A DNA stretch of 14,351 bases from JANMDR01 sp031376425 (GTDB taxonomy: Bacteria; Pseudomonadota; Gammaproteobacteria; Burkholderiales; Usitatibacteraceae): positions 1 through 14,351 of the forward strand of contig JANMDR010000277.1 of the NCBI GenBank assembly GCA_031376425.1. The letters run 5' to 3'. The stretch's first letter is position 1; each line of letters opens with the position of its first letter. The translations under genes were made by a program, and so were the position numbers. Below, piece by piece: positions 1 through 6,507 of this stretch. A model generated the notes under the pieces. The model was given only the letters and a program-made list of their open reading frames with translations. It was not told the origin of the DNA and did not search any database.

Positions 1-68
1 GAATCTAAGGCGGCCTGCCGGTTATTGTTTGTGGTGACAGCTTCGTTTGGTGCTAAGTTACGTTTCAT
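1..68 (-). CDS. Start of an unidentified gene, cut by the window edge
   Basis: An ATG (complement of 66-68) opens a frame that stays open to the window edge, about 22 codons, beginning MKRNLAPNEAVTT. It is preceded at 5 nt by GGAG (complement of 74-77), a good ribosome binding site. It begins 47 bp after the stop of the TPR-like gene on the same strand, so the two are probably co-transcribed. The GGAG lies inside an inverted repeat (72-99) that could hide it in the mRNA. The visible peptide is polar and shows no signal peptide or recognisable domain, so no function can be given. That it is a real gene rests on the ribosome binding site and the spacing only. Confidence 0.5.
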   Translation of the reverse strand, partial: MKRNLAPNEAVTTNNNRQAALD

Positions 69-71
69 GTG

Positions 72-99
72 GGCTCCTTGATTTAAATCTATGGGAGCC
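72..99 (-). promoter_or_regulatory. Inverted repeat covering the ribosome binding site of the leftmost gene
   Basis: GGCTCC at 72-77 and GGAGCC at 94-99 are exact inverted repeats with a 16-nt loop. The loop holds a perfect 10-bp palindrome, GATTTAAATC (80-89). Read on the minus strand, the second arm contains the GGAG that serves the ATG at 68. The stem could therefore lower translation of that gene relative to the TPR gene before it. It could equally be a protein operator. No U-tract follows on the minus strand, so it is not a typical terminator in that direction. Confidence 0.4.
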
Positions 100-115
100 T
101 AACAAAAAAATCAAT

Positions 116-1066
116 CTACACAAAATTCTTTACACCCTCAGCGTTCGGTGCAACACGCTTATGCTTATCTGGCGCTGTGCCACTTGTTACTGCGTGTTGC
201 CCCCTATCCGCAGGTTCCCCCGCACCGGCATAGATTGCAATCAAGGTCCAAATATTTGCTTGTAAGGCGTCGTAACCCACCGCTTCGCTGTTGTCGAACA
301 TCGCTTTTGCAGCAGCCCTCGCCGTTGTACGATCCCCGATGTGTAAGCTCGCACTGATTATGGTTGCGTAAGCACCTAAACTTTGGCGGCTTACCGTTAA
401 GTAGTGCTTGCTCAAAACAGTGAGAGCCGTGGCGTGGTCGTCAAAGCATGCATACATGGCTGCAATTTCTGCTGCAAATAGTCGGTTAAGCCACTCATGG
501 TCTTCGGGTTTAGCGTGCTCTATGTGTAATAAAACACCCGACAGTACGTTGAATGCTTCATTTAGTTTGCCATCACGTCGTAGTCGCTGCGCATCTAATA
601 AGTTCAATTCTAGCAATTCAGCATGATGTTCTTGAATACTGTTTGCTAACCCCGTTTCAATTGGGGTTGCAACCGACCATGAAGCCCCCTTTTTGCTGTC
701 AACTAATCTATGCGCACTTTCGAGCGCAGGCACAGCGGTGTGCGGGTCGCACTGTAATACCGCAAGGCGTGCTTGCACGGCCCACGCACAGGTTAAGCCG
801 CGTATATCGTGTAAGTAAGCAAATTCTCCCAGCACACGCTTTATAAGGCTCTGAATGTCCAGAACACTCGTTCCCGCATGTATCGCGTGGAACGCTAAGC
901 TTAAGGTTGCCCATGCATTTGTAGATAAATCGCCTAGTTTAAAGCCGATATCTAACGCACGCTTCGCCTCGGCCTCGGCGTACTGAGGGTCGATATGGCG
1001 CAGCCGCCACGCTTTTAACGCGCGATTGCGAGCGCCCTGCGTTTGAAAATCATGATGGGTTGTCAT
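116..1066 (-). CDS. Alpha-helical TPR-like repeat protein, function unknown
   Basis: This 316-residue protein has no signal peptide or membrane segment and is probably cytoplasmic. Most of it (about residues 15-275) is alanine- and leucine-rich and breaks into helix pairs of roughly 35-45 residues. Examples are the segments around DPQYAEAEAKRALDIG, LGDLSTNAWATLSLAF and HATALTVLSKHYL. This resembles degenerate tetratricopeptide repeats such as those at the N-terminus of some GGDEF signalling proteins and MalT-like regulators. No effector domain (GGDEF, EAL, HTH, kinase) is present. The last 40 residues are glycine-, proline- and charge-rich and unlike the repeats, so the gene may have lost or exchanged its C-terminus. 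The ribosome binding site before the ATG is weak. A second gene follows on the same strand after 47 bp. The helical-repeat call is by pattern only; the biological role is unknown. Confidence 0.6.
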   Translation of the reverse strand: MTTHHDFQTQGARNRALKAWRLRHIDPQYAEAEAKRALDIGFKLGDLSTNAWATLSLAFHAIHAGTSVLDIQSLIKRVLGEFAYLHDIRGLTCAWAVQARLAVLQCDPHTAVPALESAHRLVDSKKGASWSVATPIETGLANSIQEHHAELLELNLLDAQRLRRDGKLNEAFNVLSGVLLHIEHAKPEDHEWLNRLFAAEIAAMYACFDDHATALTVLSKHYLTVSRQSLGAYATIISASLHIGDRTTARAAAKAMFDNSEAVGYDALQANIWTLIAIYAGAGEPADRGQHAVTSGTAPDKHKRVAPNAEGVKNFV

Positions 1067-1258
1067 CTTAAAAATGCTTTATATCAAAAACGCAATAGTT
1101 TTAGCTGAATAGCCTTTTTGATCAGTATATCGGCCATTGTAAAGTGTATTTGTGGTTTTTTAGCGACATGGTTAGCAACTGCAATCGGTTGGCAGTCAAA
1201 AATTATCCTGTATTTGTGATCATAAGCGCTCATTTTGAATTTAATACAACAATAAAAT

Positions 1259-1272
1259 GATCACTTGTGATC
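1259..1272. promoter_or_regulatory. 14-bp inverted repeat with two GATC sites (possible operator)
   Basis: GATCACTTGTGATC is a perfect 6+6 inverted repeat around a TT centre, with two GATC sites one helical turn (10 bp) apart. A relative with 12 of 14 bases identical occurs at 1571-1584, and an 8-base match (TTGTGATC) ends at 1221. The form suggests a dimeric regulator, possibly sensitive to Dam methylation. TGTGATC is also the half-site of CRP/Vfr-type regulators, but no full TGTGA-N6-TCACA site is present here. Confidence 0.35.
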
Positions 1273-1394
1273 TTATTGGTCGGTTTTTTCTAGCGTTGAT
1301 GGGCGTTTAAAACTCGCCGTAAGCTTTAGTAAGCGCACATACTCAGCTTTTGGTGACGAAGTTGCTACTACGCACATCCACTGCAAGTAAAGTT

Positions 1395-1424
1395 CCTTCA
1401 TAAATTTGCGATGAAGGTTTTATT
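1395..1424 (+). terminator. Orphan terminator-like hairpin in the intergenic region
   Basis: CCTTCAT (1395-1401) pairs perfectly with ATGAAGG (1411-1417) across a 9-nt loop and is followed by TTTTATT. It has the form of a weak intrinsic terminator on the plus strand, but no plus-strand gene precedes it. It may end a small RNA or a transcript coming from the left, or be chance. The stem is only 7 bp and low in GC. Confidence 0.3.
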
Positions 1425-1570
1425 AAAAATCACCGCCACTTCACAGATAAAGCGCTGAAGATGGCCGATTTTAAGGGTTCTTCAAAGTGACGCTACGCCC
1501 TTCGTGGCGACGATCAAAAGCGCCAGTACAAGAAGCATTCGCGTCACAATCAAGCGGCTTCATGCCATTT

Positions 1571-1584
1571 GATCCTTTGTGATC
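1571..1584. promoter_or_regulatory. Second, imperfect copy of the GATC-N6-GATC element
   Basis: GATCCTTTGTGATC matches the element at 1259-1272 at 12 of 14 positions and keeps both GATC sites 10 bp apart. It shares an exact 11-mer, TTTGTGATCAT (1576-1586), with 1213-1223. It lies about 180 bp before the L,D-transpeptidase start, within range for transcriptional control. A regulatory role is inferred from repetition and position only. Confidence 0.3.
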
Positions 1585-1761
1585 ATTCGTACAACTCACC
1601 TACATCAATTTGAGCGGAGAAAACTTTGCGTATATCCACGCGCTCATCTACATTCGCGGCAGTGCAAATTAAGTTAAATGCGTAAACCGAATTGAAGTGG
1701 ATATAAGCGCATGTTTGCCAAGTTAGCCACGCCCACGAACATCAAGAAAAGTAAAACAATA

Positions 1762-2334
1762 ATGCCAAGCTATTTAAACCGCCTTTTTGCCATTGCCTGT
1801 CTCGCACTGTTAGCGGGTTGTTCCAGCTTAAGTTCATTGCAACAACCAGTTGATATTGTTGTATCACTGCAAGACCAAGCGCTATACGTGCGGCGTGGTG
1901 CTGATTTAATAAAAACTTACGCCGTCTCAACATCGCGTTATGGTGCGGGCGAAACGCTGGACTCCGGGAAGACCCCGCGCGGTTTGCACTATATCGCAGA
2001 AAAAATCGGCGAAGGTGTTCGAATCGGCACGGTGTTTATTGATAGAAAGCCGTTACCTGAGGAAGTAAAAGTTATCGGCACGCCCCCCGTGACCACCCGC
2101 ATTTTGTGGTTGACGGGCAGTGAGTGGCACAACCGAAATACCAAGTCTCGGTATATCTATCTTCATGGTTCGCCCGAGGAGAGCCTGCTTGGCACCCCTG
2201 CCAGTGCTGGCTGTGTGCGGTTGCGGTCAACTGACGTTGTTGAACTATTTGATCTGGTGAACGAGGGTACGCCAGTATTGATTGTAGAAGACCCATACCT
2301 TCAGTTTTTAGGCCCGCCACCGTTGGTTGGGTAG
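1762..2334 (+). CDS. L,D-transpeptidase (YkuD domain) lipoprotein
   Basis: A cell-wall enzyme of 190 residues. The family (YkuD/ErfK) forms peptidoglycan cross-links or links proteins to the wall, using a catalytic cysteine in the periplasm. The N-terminus is a lipoprotein signal, with lipobox LLAGC and lipidated Cys20. Residue +2 is Ser, consistent with outer-membrane sorting. The YkuD domain fills about residues 30-180: the TPRG strand, His135 in YLHGSP, and SAGCVR with Cys151, matching the family's histidine and S-x-GC-x-R signature. I chose the ATG at 1762 because it gives a normal 20-residue lipoprotein signal. An ATG 51 bp upstream (1711) would add a long polar stretch, and neither start has a strong ribosome binding site. 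There is no separate peptidoglycan-binding domain. The gene stands first in a run of extracytoplasmic genes. Cross-linking versus carboxypeptidase or hydrolase activity cannot be told. Confidence 0.9.
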   Translation: MPSYLNRLFAIACLALLAGCSSLSSLQQPVDIVVSLQDQALYVRRGADLIKTYAVSTSRYGAGETLDSGKTPRGLHYIAEKIGEGVRIGTVFIDRKPLPEEVKVIGTPPVTTRILWLTGSEWHNRNTKSRYIYLHGSPEESLLGTPASAGCVRLRSTDVVELFDLVNEGTPVLIVEDPYLQFLGPPPLVG

Positions 2335-2376
2335 CAGGCGCATCACACCATTTAAAATCTTAATTAGGGAAAAAGT

Positions 2377-2835
2377 ATGAAAATAATCAGAAATATTGCA
2401 ACAGCATTAGTCTTGTGTGGAGCCGCATTTTTTACTAACATGTCGTATGCGGGCGATTGCGGTGAGTGGAAAACCGGCGGCTACTATCAATCTTACTCAG
2501 TAGGCTCGGGCGGTACACTTGGTCCAGCAACTGCAACAGGTCAATTTTGGGTGAATACTGTAGAGTGGGTGCCGGCGGCGTGTCCTGAGCCTATTATTCC
2601 AACGGGGGAGCTTAGTCTGGTGAATTGCGCAAGGCAACAAGCAATTTGTACCAGAGCCTGTGAGAAAAATGAAAAGCAAGCGGTTGCGCTATGTGGAATA
2701 GCAAATATCATCCCATATTTAGGCTCTGCTGCTAATGCCGTTTGTGTTTATCTAGCTATAGAGGCAGGCTCAAAATGTCTGGATATTTGTCAGAATGGAG
2801 CTGACTTGTGCGACAAACTTAATAATAAATCCTAA
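2377..2835 (+). CDS. Secreted ten-cysteine protein with symmetric cysteine spacing
   Basis: I do not recognise this 152-residue protein. It starts with a Sec signal peptide (residues 1-25, cleavage probably after SYA) and has a fair ribosome binding site, AGGGAAAAAGT, before the ATG. The mature part has ten cysteines: 28, 69, 84, 91, 95, 106, 123, 134, 138, 145. The first two flank an aromatic- and glycine-rich stretch (residues 30-65). The last eight have spacings 6-3-10-16-10-3-6, which read the same forwards and backwards. Steps of 7, 4 and 11 residues keep cysteines on one helix face, so I infer two antiparallel helices stapled by nested disulfides (84-145, 91-138, 95-134, 106-123), with a proline-containing turn at 107-122. 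The gene lies 42 bp after the L,D-transpeptidase. It could be a wall-associated structural protein, an inhibitor or a toxin; nothing decides among these. Confidence 0.75.
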   Translation: MKIIRNIATALVLCGAAFFTNMSYAGDCGEWKTGGYYQSYSVGSGGTLGPATATGQFWVNTVEWVPAACPEPIIPTGELSLVNCARQQAICTRACEKNEKQAVALCGIANIIPYLGSAANAVCVYLAIEAGSKCLDICQNGADLCDKLNNKS

Positions 2836-2889
2836 ACAGCAAGATATAAGCAGACTTTTTCTGCGCTATCGATATTAGTGTTTAAAAGA

Positions 2890-2924
2890 GGCCAGCCATA
2901 TAGGCATTTATAGAGTGGCTGGTC
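2890..2924 (+). terminator. Hairpin downstream of the ten-cysteine gene
   Basis: GGCCAGCCA (2890-2898) pairs with TGGCTGGTC (2916-2924) through nine pairs, one of them G-U, with a 17-nt loop that can pair further (TATA/TATA). A smaller hairpin, GCAGA/TCTGC, lies at 2850-2864. No U-tract follows the larger stem, so it is an imperfect terminator at best. It may instead protect the 3' end of the mRNA. Confidence 0.35.
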
Positions 2925-3032
2925 GCTAATTACATGGTATGAGAAAAAAGCTTAGCGCCTTATATTCAATCGCGCAAACTTTGCTTGGTGGCATTCAATT
3001 TAATATATTATCTAATCTAATCGGTGTTGACC

Positions 3033-4115
3033 ATGATAGAGACTAAAGGCATTCAGGTGGTAAATCGCAATTTTTCATTTGGCCGTTTTATTAAGTACTT
3101 TCTCGCGCTCTTGTTGTTAGCAGTGGTGCTTATTTATTGCTGGAATCGCGTGCAACGCTTTATGGGTGAGGGTGCTGCTGAAGCTGGAAAGCAAGTCAAT
3201 AATAATGGTGTTGTTACCCCTAATACCTATACTTCTAACAGCCTAAGCACTACTGCAAAAAAAAATGAGGTTAGTGCGCTGTCATCTAGTAGTGGAGTGC
3301 GTGATTACAATGCTATCCCAAGCCATGGCCGCTATCAAAAGACTCTGCTGCAGCTTAATGAATCAACCGACCTAGGCGAACAAGACGAACTCAGCCGTTT
3401 GTCCCGGCTTTGTAAAGGCGGCGTTCTAAATATGCGATCTTTTGAGTCACATTGGGATACGCGCCGTCAAGTTTATGTTGCTTCCGCGCCAGATAAGAAA
3501 TCTATTGTTTGGAATGCGCAAGCGCCTGCGCGAGCAGTCGCGCAATTGCAAGAAAGCTGCCAATTGCTTAATTCACCGCCATTACAAGATGATCAGCGTT
3601 TTTCAAAAGATAGCAATCGGCGAAGTGCTGCTTATTACAATTTGATCGCCGCAACCATGACTTTAGCGGATATCCAAACAAATGAAGGTCAAGGTTTCCT
3701 GCGAGTGATGATTCGTGAGGGCTTATATGACCATTTGGAGCGCGTGTTATCGCAAAACCTTAGTTTTGATCGCGTCTATGCTGATGCGTCTTTAATACAG
3801 AGCAAATTTGCGCCGCTGATGCTTGATCAAACCATGCTCGTTTTGACACTTTGCCGCTTAGGGCAAGATTGTGGTGAAGGCTCTATTGCCGCCAACAAGC
3901 TTTGCGCAACCGCCGCAGTATGTGGAGGCAGTGCAGAGGATGCGATCCTGCGCGATGCCTATCAGCTAGGCTTCGATGTGAATCTCATCAGCAAGCATGT
4001 CAATGAAATCATTGCTAAGCTGCAAGCAGGCAATTTTGAGGACTTAAAACCTAAAGAGTCCTTTTTGCAAAGGTTGAAACGTATGTTGCAATCATTAGGG
4101 TTAGGTGGGGGGTAA
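3033..4115 (+). CDS. Membrane-anchored periplasmic protein, six-cysteine family (paralogue 1)
   Basis: I do not recognise a named family. The protein has 360 residues, a single membrane helix near residues 19-36 (YFLALLLLAVVLIYCW region), a Ser/Thr/Asn-rich linker to about residue 95, and a globular, presumably periplasmic domain. That domain has six cysteines at 127, 176, 274, 280, 291 and 297. The last four form C-x5-C-x10-C-x5-C, within LCRLGQDCGEGS and ending in CGG-x2-ED. The next gene repeats this motif and the spacing of the two earlier cysteines (49 and 98 residues here, 48 and 99 there), so the two are diverged paralogues. The start is uncertain: ATG 3033 has only a poor GGTG before it, and a GTG at 3024 in frame is possible. 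The C-terminal 30 residues are basic and amphipathic. Three disulfides are likely; the role is unknown. Confidence 0.7.
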   Translation: MIETKGIQVVNRNFSFGRFIKYFLALLLLAVVLIYCWNRVQRFMGEGAAEAGKQVNNNGVVTPNTYTSNSLSTTAKKNEVSALSSSSGVRDYNAIPSHGRYQKTLLQLNESTDLGEQDELSRLSRLCKGGVLNMRSFESHWDTRRQVYVASAPDKKSIVWNAQAPARAVAQLQESCQLLNSPPLQDDQRFSKDSNRRSAAYYNLIAATMTLADIQTNEGQGFLRVMIREGLYDHLERVLSQNLSFDRVYADASLIQSKFAPLMLDQTMLVLTLCRLGQDCGEGSIAANKLCATAAVCGGSAEDAILRDAYQLGFDVNLISKHVNEIIAKLQAGNFEDLKPKESFLQRLKRMLQSLGLGGG

Positions 4116-4178
4116 AAGATGGGAAATAATTGTTGAGTAATTTACCTACATTACTGATGAGCAAAAAATTCACTTACA

Positions 4179-5198
4179 GTGCGAAGTTTCTTGAATAAAT
4201 TGACCAAAATGCAACTGTTGGCAGGATGCCTACTATTGTTAGTGCTGTTAACTATTTGGATTAATCGAGGACAAATAGTTAGCAACATCAGTGGATATGC
4301 GAAATCCTACGAAGTGGGGTCGCAAGCTGATAAGTCCGCAGTGATAGCACTGCGAGACGATAAATCGAGCAATCGAAACGGCAATCAAGTCGAAAGTTTC
4401 GTGCGCACCGCACAATTACCGAACGGCTCAACCGGATCTGCAAGTAGTGCATTAACAGGATTAAACGATAGCAGTTTCGCAGCCCTTATGCATTCTCAAA
4501 ACAGCGTTTTGGTTGAATATGCATTGAATAGAGCGTATTGGAATTGTAGTTTTTATTTGAACCCAAGCACCGCGATAGAGACTGTAACTTCTCCCGCAAA
4601 CCCTTTCGCAAATGGTCTGCCAATGCCGGCACCAATAAATTCGAGCAAGGAATTACGCGAACGTGCGGCGTTAGATATGCATAAAAAATGTATAGCGTTC
4701 TTAGGGAATTTTGAGTTGGACGACGCAGCGCGAAAACGCGCCCTTGAGCAATTGCCCGAATTGCAAGCAATTATTAAAGCAAGGATCGCTGCAAGAGATC
4801 GTTATGGTGCTTATGCGTATGGTGAACCCAGTGATCCCGCCCTGATGAGCAAAGTATTGCAAGGCCCTTATTTTGGACTGTTGGCGCTTTCAAAGTATTC
4901 ATTTGAAGAAAATGTGCTGCCCACAATTGCTGGCCAGCAATATACACCAGCCTTTACGGAGCTAGCGGTCGATTATTTGCTGATGTGTAGGCTTGGCGAA
5001 GATTGCAGCCCAGGAAGTTTCAATAGCAACCGGATATGTGCGCTTACTGGGTTATGTGGCGGCTACGTGGAGGACACGTTAGCCAAGTATTTTCAGGAGG
5101 CAGGGTTGAACTGGTCTCTATTTGACAGTTTCGTCCGTAGAATACAATTAGCGACAACAACTGGTGACATATCGGTATATGTGAAGAAGCCTACTTAA
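4179..5198 (+). CDS. Membrane-anchored periplasmic protein, six-cysteine family (paralogue 2)
   Basis: This is a 339-residue diverged paralogue of the gene 63 bp upstream. It has one N-terminal membrane helix (about residues 12-28), a polar low-complexity linker (50-95) and a soluble domain. The cysteines at 123, 171, 270, 276, 287 and 293 match the paralogue's six, and the shared core is L-x-CRLG-x-DC-x2-GS-x3-N-x2-CA-x4-CGG-x2-ED. The regions between cysteines differ widely, so the cysteine frame and this motif are probably the structural core, with three disulfides. The start is unclear: GTG 4179 has no good ribosome binding site, and ATG 4209 would leave a ten-residue-shorter, still membrane-anchored protein. 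A 13-codon frame from ATG 4157 overlaps this start in another frame. An LAGC sequence near the start resembles a lipobox but sits before, not after, the hydrophobic stretch. Confidence 0.7.
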   Translation: MRSFLNKLTKMQLLAGCLLLLVLLTIWINRGQIVSNISGYAKSYEVGSQADKSAVIALRDDKSSNRNGNQVESFVRTAQLPNGSTGSASSALTGLNDSSFAALMHSQNSVLVEYALNRAYWNCSFYLNPSTAIETVTSPANPFANGLPMPAPINSSKELRERAALDMHKKCIAFLGNFELDDAARKRALEQLPELQAIIKARIAARDRYGAYAYGEPSDPALMSKVLQGPYFGLLALSKYSFEENVLPTIAGQQYTPAFTELAVDYLLMCRLGEDCSPGSFNSNRICALTGLCGGYVEDTLAKYFQEAGLNWSLFDSFVRRIQLATTTGDISVYVKKPT

Positions 5199-5319
5199 AC
5201 GAACGTTGTTTAAATTTGGAACCTTACATGAATCGTTTTCAAGGAATTGTCTTCAGCGTAAGTGCGTACTTTTGAAGCACCCTAGTAGGGCACACGGAAT
5301 CCTGTCCACCGTCGACGCG
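5199..5319. other. Gap between convergent genes with a short palindrome
   Basis: The gap between the end of paralogue 2 and the end of the minus-strand oxidoreductase gene holds CCCTAGTAGGG (5280-5290), a 5+5 inverted repeat, inside a GCAC...GCAC direct repeat. There is no U-tract, so I do not call it a terminator. No clear terminator is visible for either gene. Confidence 0.3.
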
Positions 5320-6444
5320 TCAACAAAGAAGGCGGGAAACGTCTCCCTGAAATTTTTGCTGCCCACTTAACAATGCGCGTTCAATATGGCTCATTGAACT
5401 TGTAGATGATGATGTATTGAGCCAATCGCCGATGCAGAATAAACCGTTTTTTGCAGCTTGGTCGAAAGCATGCGCGTGATTGATGTACGTTATCTCGTTG
5501 GTAGAGGGCTGTGCGTAGAGCCAACGGTGCGCTGCTAATACCACTGGTTTTTCTATTCCATTACAGAGCGTCAAGAAAGCCGAGAATAGGGCATCACCAA
5601 CGGTTTCTTTACTGTCATTTAGATGTTTATTGGTCCATACAACCGATGCGTGAACTACCCATGATTCGCTGCCAACGGCGTTAGCATCTGCTTGGCGAAT
5701 ACATTTAGACAGCGGTGCGTCTGCAGAAATTTTAGCCTCGCCAAATTCATTGGTGGCAATACCGCTGGGGCTTGTTAGGCTAAACATGGCTACCCAACAG
5801 GCGTCATACTTTACGCTGGCGGCAATCTGTGCAAGCTCGGTAAGCTGCGCGGGCAAGGGCTGAAGCAAGGCCGCTGCTTGCGGCGCGGGCAGCGCTAATA
5901 TAATGTTATCGGCTGTGAGGGTGCCACGCTCTAACACTTCCCCTGCAGGGTTTTCACGCTGAAACTGCACTTGCCAGTGTTGTACCGGCAACTGCGCCGG
6001 CAACTGCGCCTGCAATTGTGCCTGCAGCGGCACTAAAGCGGTAACGCGAATTAAGGTGTGAAAATTCTGAGGTGAGAAAATACTGCGGGCAAGTAAATTC
6101 ATACTGTAATTAGCGCTGGTGGTCGCTTTATAACATGTTGGCGATGCCGGCAATTCGCTTATCTTTAGACTGTTTTTGCGCTCATCAGCACGCGCCCATG
6201 CGATAAAATCGGCGCTTTCAAGCGTGAAGCTCGGTGCGCCGTGATTAAACTGAAAGCCATCCATGCGCCTCGTTGCCATACGGCCACCAGGCCCTCTGCT
6301 TTTTTCTAATACTGCAATTTTTAAGTTTTTCTGGTTTTGCTGGCTTAGTGCTTGTGCGGCACTTAAGCCTGAGATACCGGCACCGATAATACATACATCG
6401 TAATGCGATCCATTTAAGGAAGTTGTTTCGGGTGCGCTCATCAT
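5320..6444 (-). CDS. Renalase-like FAD-dependent oxidoreductase
   Basis: A 374-residue flavoprotein of the amine oxidase/renalase-like superfamily. The N-terminus holds the dinucleotide fold GAGISG (21-26), the acidic residue that binds the FAD ribose in VLEKS (Glu48), and the family stretch GPGGRMATRR (51-60) followed by HGA (68-70). The C-terminus has the second FAD element, FCIGDW (Gly339-Asp340), and a final helix ending in ALLSG. Length and order fit bacterial NAD(P)/FAD-binding proteins of this group, whose substrates are mostly unknown. There is no signal peptide, so it is cytoplasmic. Near residues 140-155 is a Q-A-Q-L/P-A-Q-L repeat made by a 12-bp tandem DNA repeat. The gene is divergent from the CoA-transferase, with 63 bp between the starts. 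True monoamine oxidase activity should not be assumed. Confidence 0.85.
   Translation of the reverse strand: MMSAPETTSLNGSHYDVCIIGAGISGLSAAQALSQQNQKNLKIAVLEKSRGPGGRMATRRMDGFQFNHGAPSFTLESADFIAWARADERKNSLKISELPASPTCYKATTSANYSMNLLARSIFSPQNFHTLIRVTALVPLQAQLQAQLPAQLPVQHWQVQFQRENPAGEVLERGTLTADNIILALPAPQAAALLQPLPAQLTELAQIAASVKYDACWVAMFSLTSPSGIATNEFGEAKISADAPLSKCIRQADANAVGSESWVVHASVVWTNKHLNDSKETVGDALFSAFLTLCNGIEKPVVLAAHRWLYAQPSTNEITYINHAHAFDQAAKNGLFCIGDWLNTSSSTSSMSHIERALLSGQQKFQGDVSRLLC
5985..6024. repeat. 12-bp tandem repeat inside the oxidoreductase gene
   Basis: CCGGCAACTGCG occurs exactly at 5985-5996 and 5997-6008. A third copy with three changes is at 6009-6020, and a partial fourth begins at 6021. 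On the coding (minus) strand it encodes repeats of the type QAQL/PAQL. Twelve bases keep the frame, so copy-number change would only lengthen or shorten a surface loop by four residues. Confidence 0.75.
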
Positions 6445-6507
6445 TTATCTCAGGATTCAAACTAAAATGAGTGTAGCAGTATTTACTAAATTACAGATGA
6501 GCCGATA

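Larger units (their letters stand above)
1067..1761. other. Long intergenic region, GATC-rich, divergent gene starts
   Basis: About 0.7 kb separates the divergent starts of the TPR-like gene and the L,D-transpeptidase. I see no convincing coding frame and no tRNA. It holds seven GATC sites between 1120 and 1584, against about two expected in 465 bp of random sequence. It also holds a terminator-like hairpin (1395-1424) and a second hairpin, CGCTACG/CGTGGCG, at 1491-1509 with a CCCTT loop and one G-U pair. The promoters of both flanking genes should lie here, but I see no clear -35/-10 pair. A small RNA gene is possible. Confidence 0.5.

Noticed and set aside
708..914. Open frames overlapping the TPR-like gene on either strand
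   Set aside because: They have no ribosome binding site or protein-like composition and are shadows of the longer helical-repeat gene.
1213..1230. Full CRP/Vfr site at TGTGATCATAAGCGCT
   Set aside because: Only the left half-site TGTGA fits; the right half does not match TCACA.
1067..1700. CRISPR array in the GATC repeat region
   Set aside because: The repeated elements are only 11-14 bp, irregularly spaced and few; no regular repeat-spacer pattern exists.
4209..4245. Lipobox (LLAGC) in paralogue 2
   Set aside because: The cysteine lies before the hydrophobic stretch instead of after it, so it cannot be a normal lipoprotein cleavage site.
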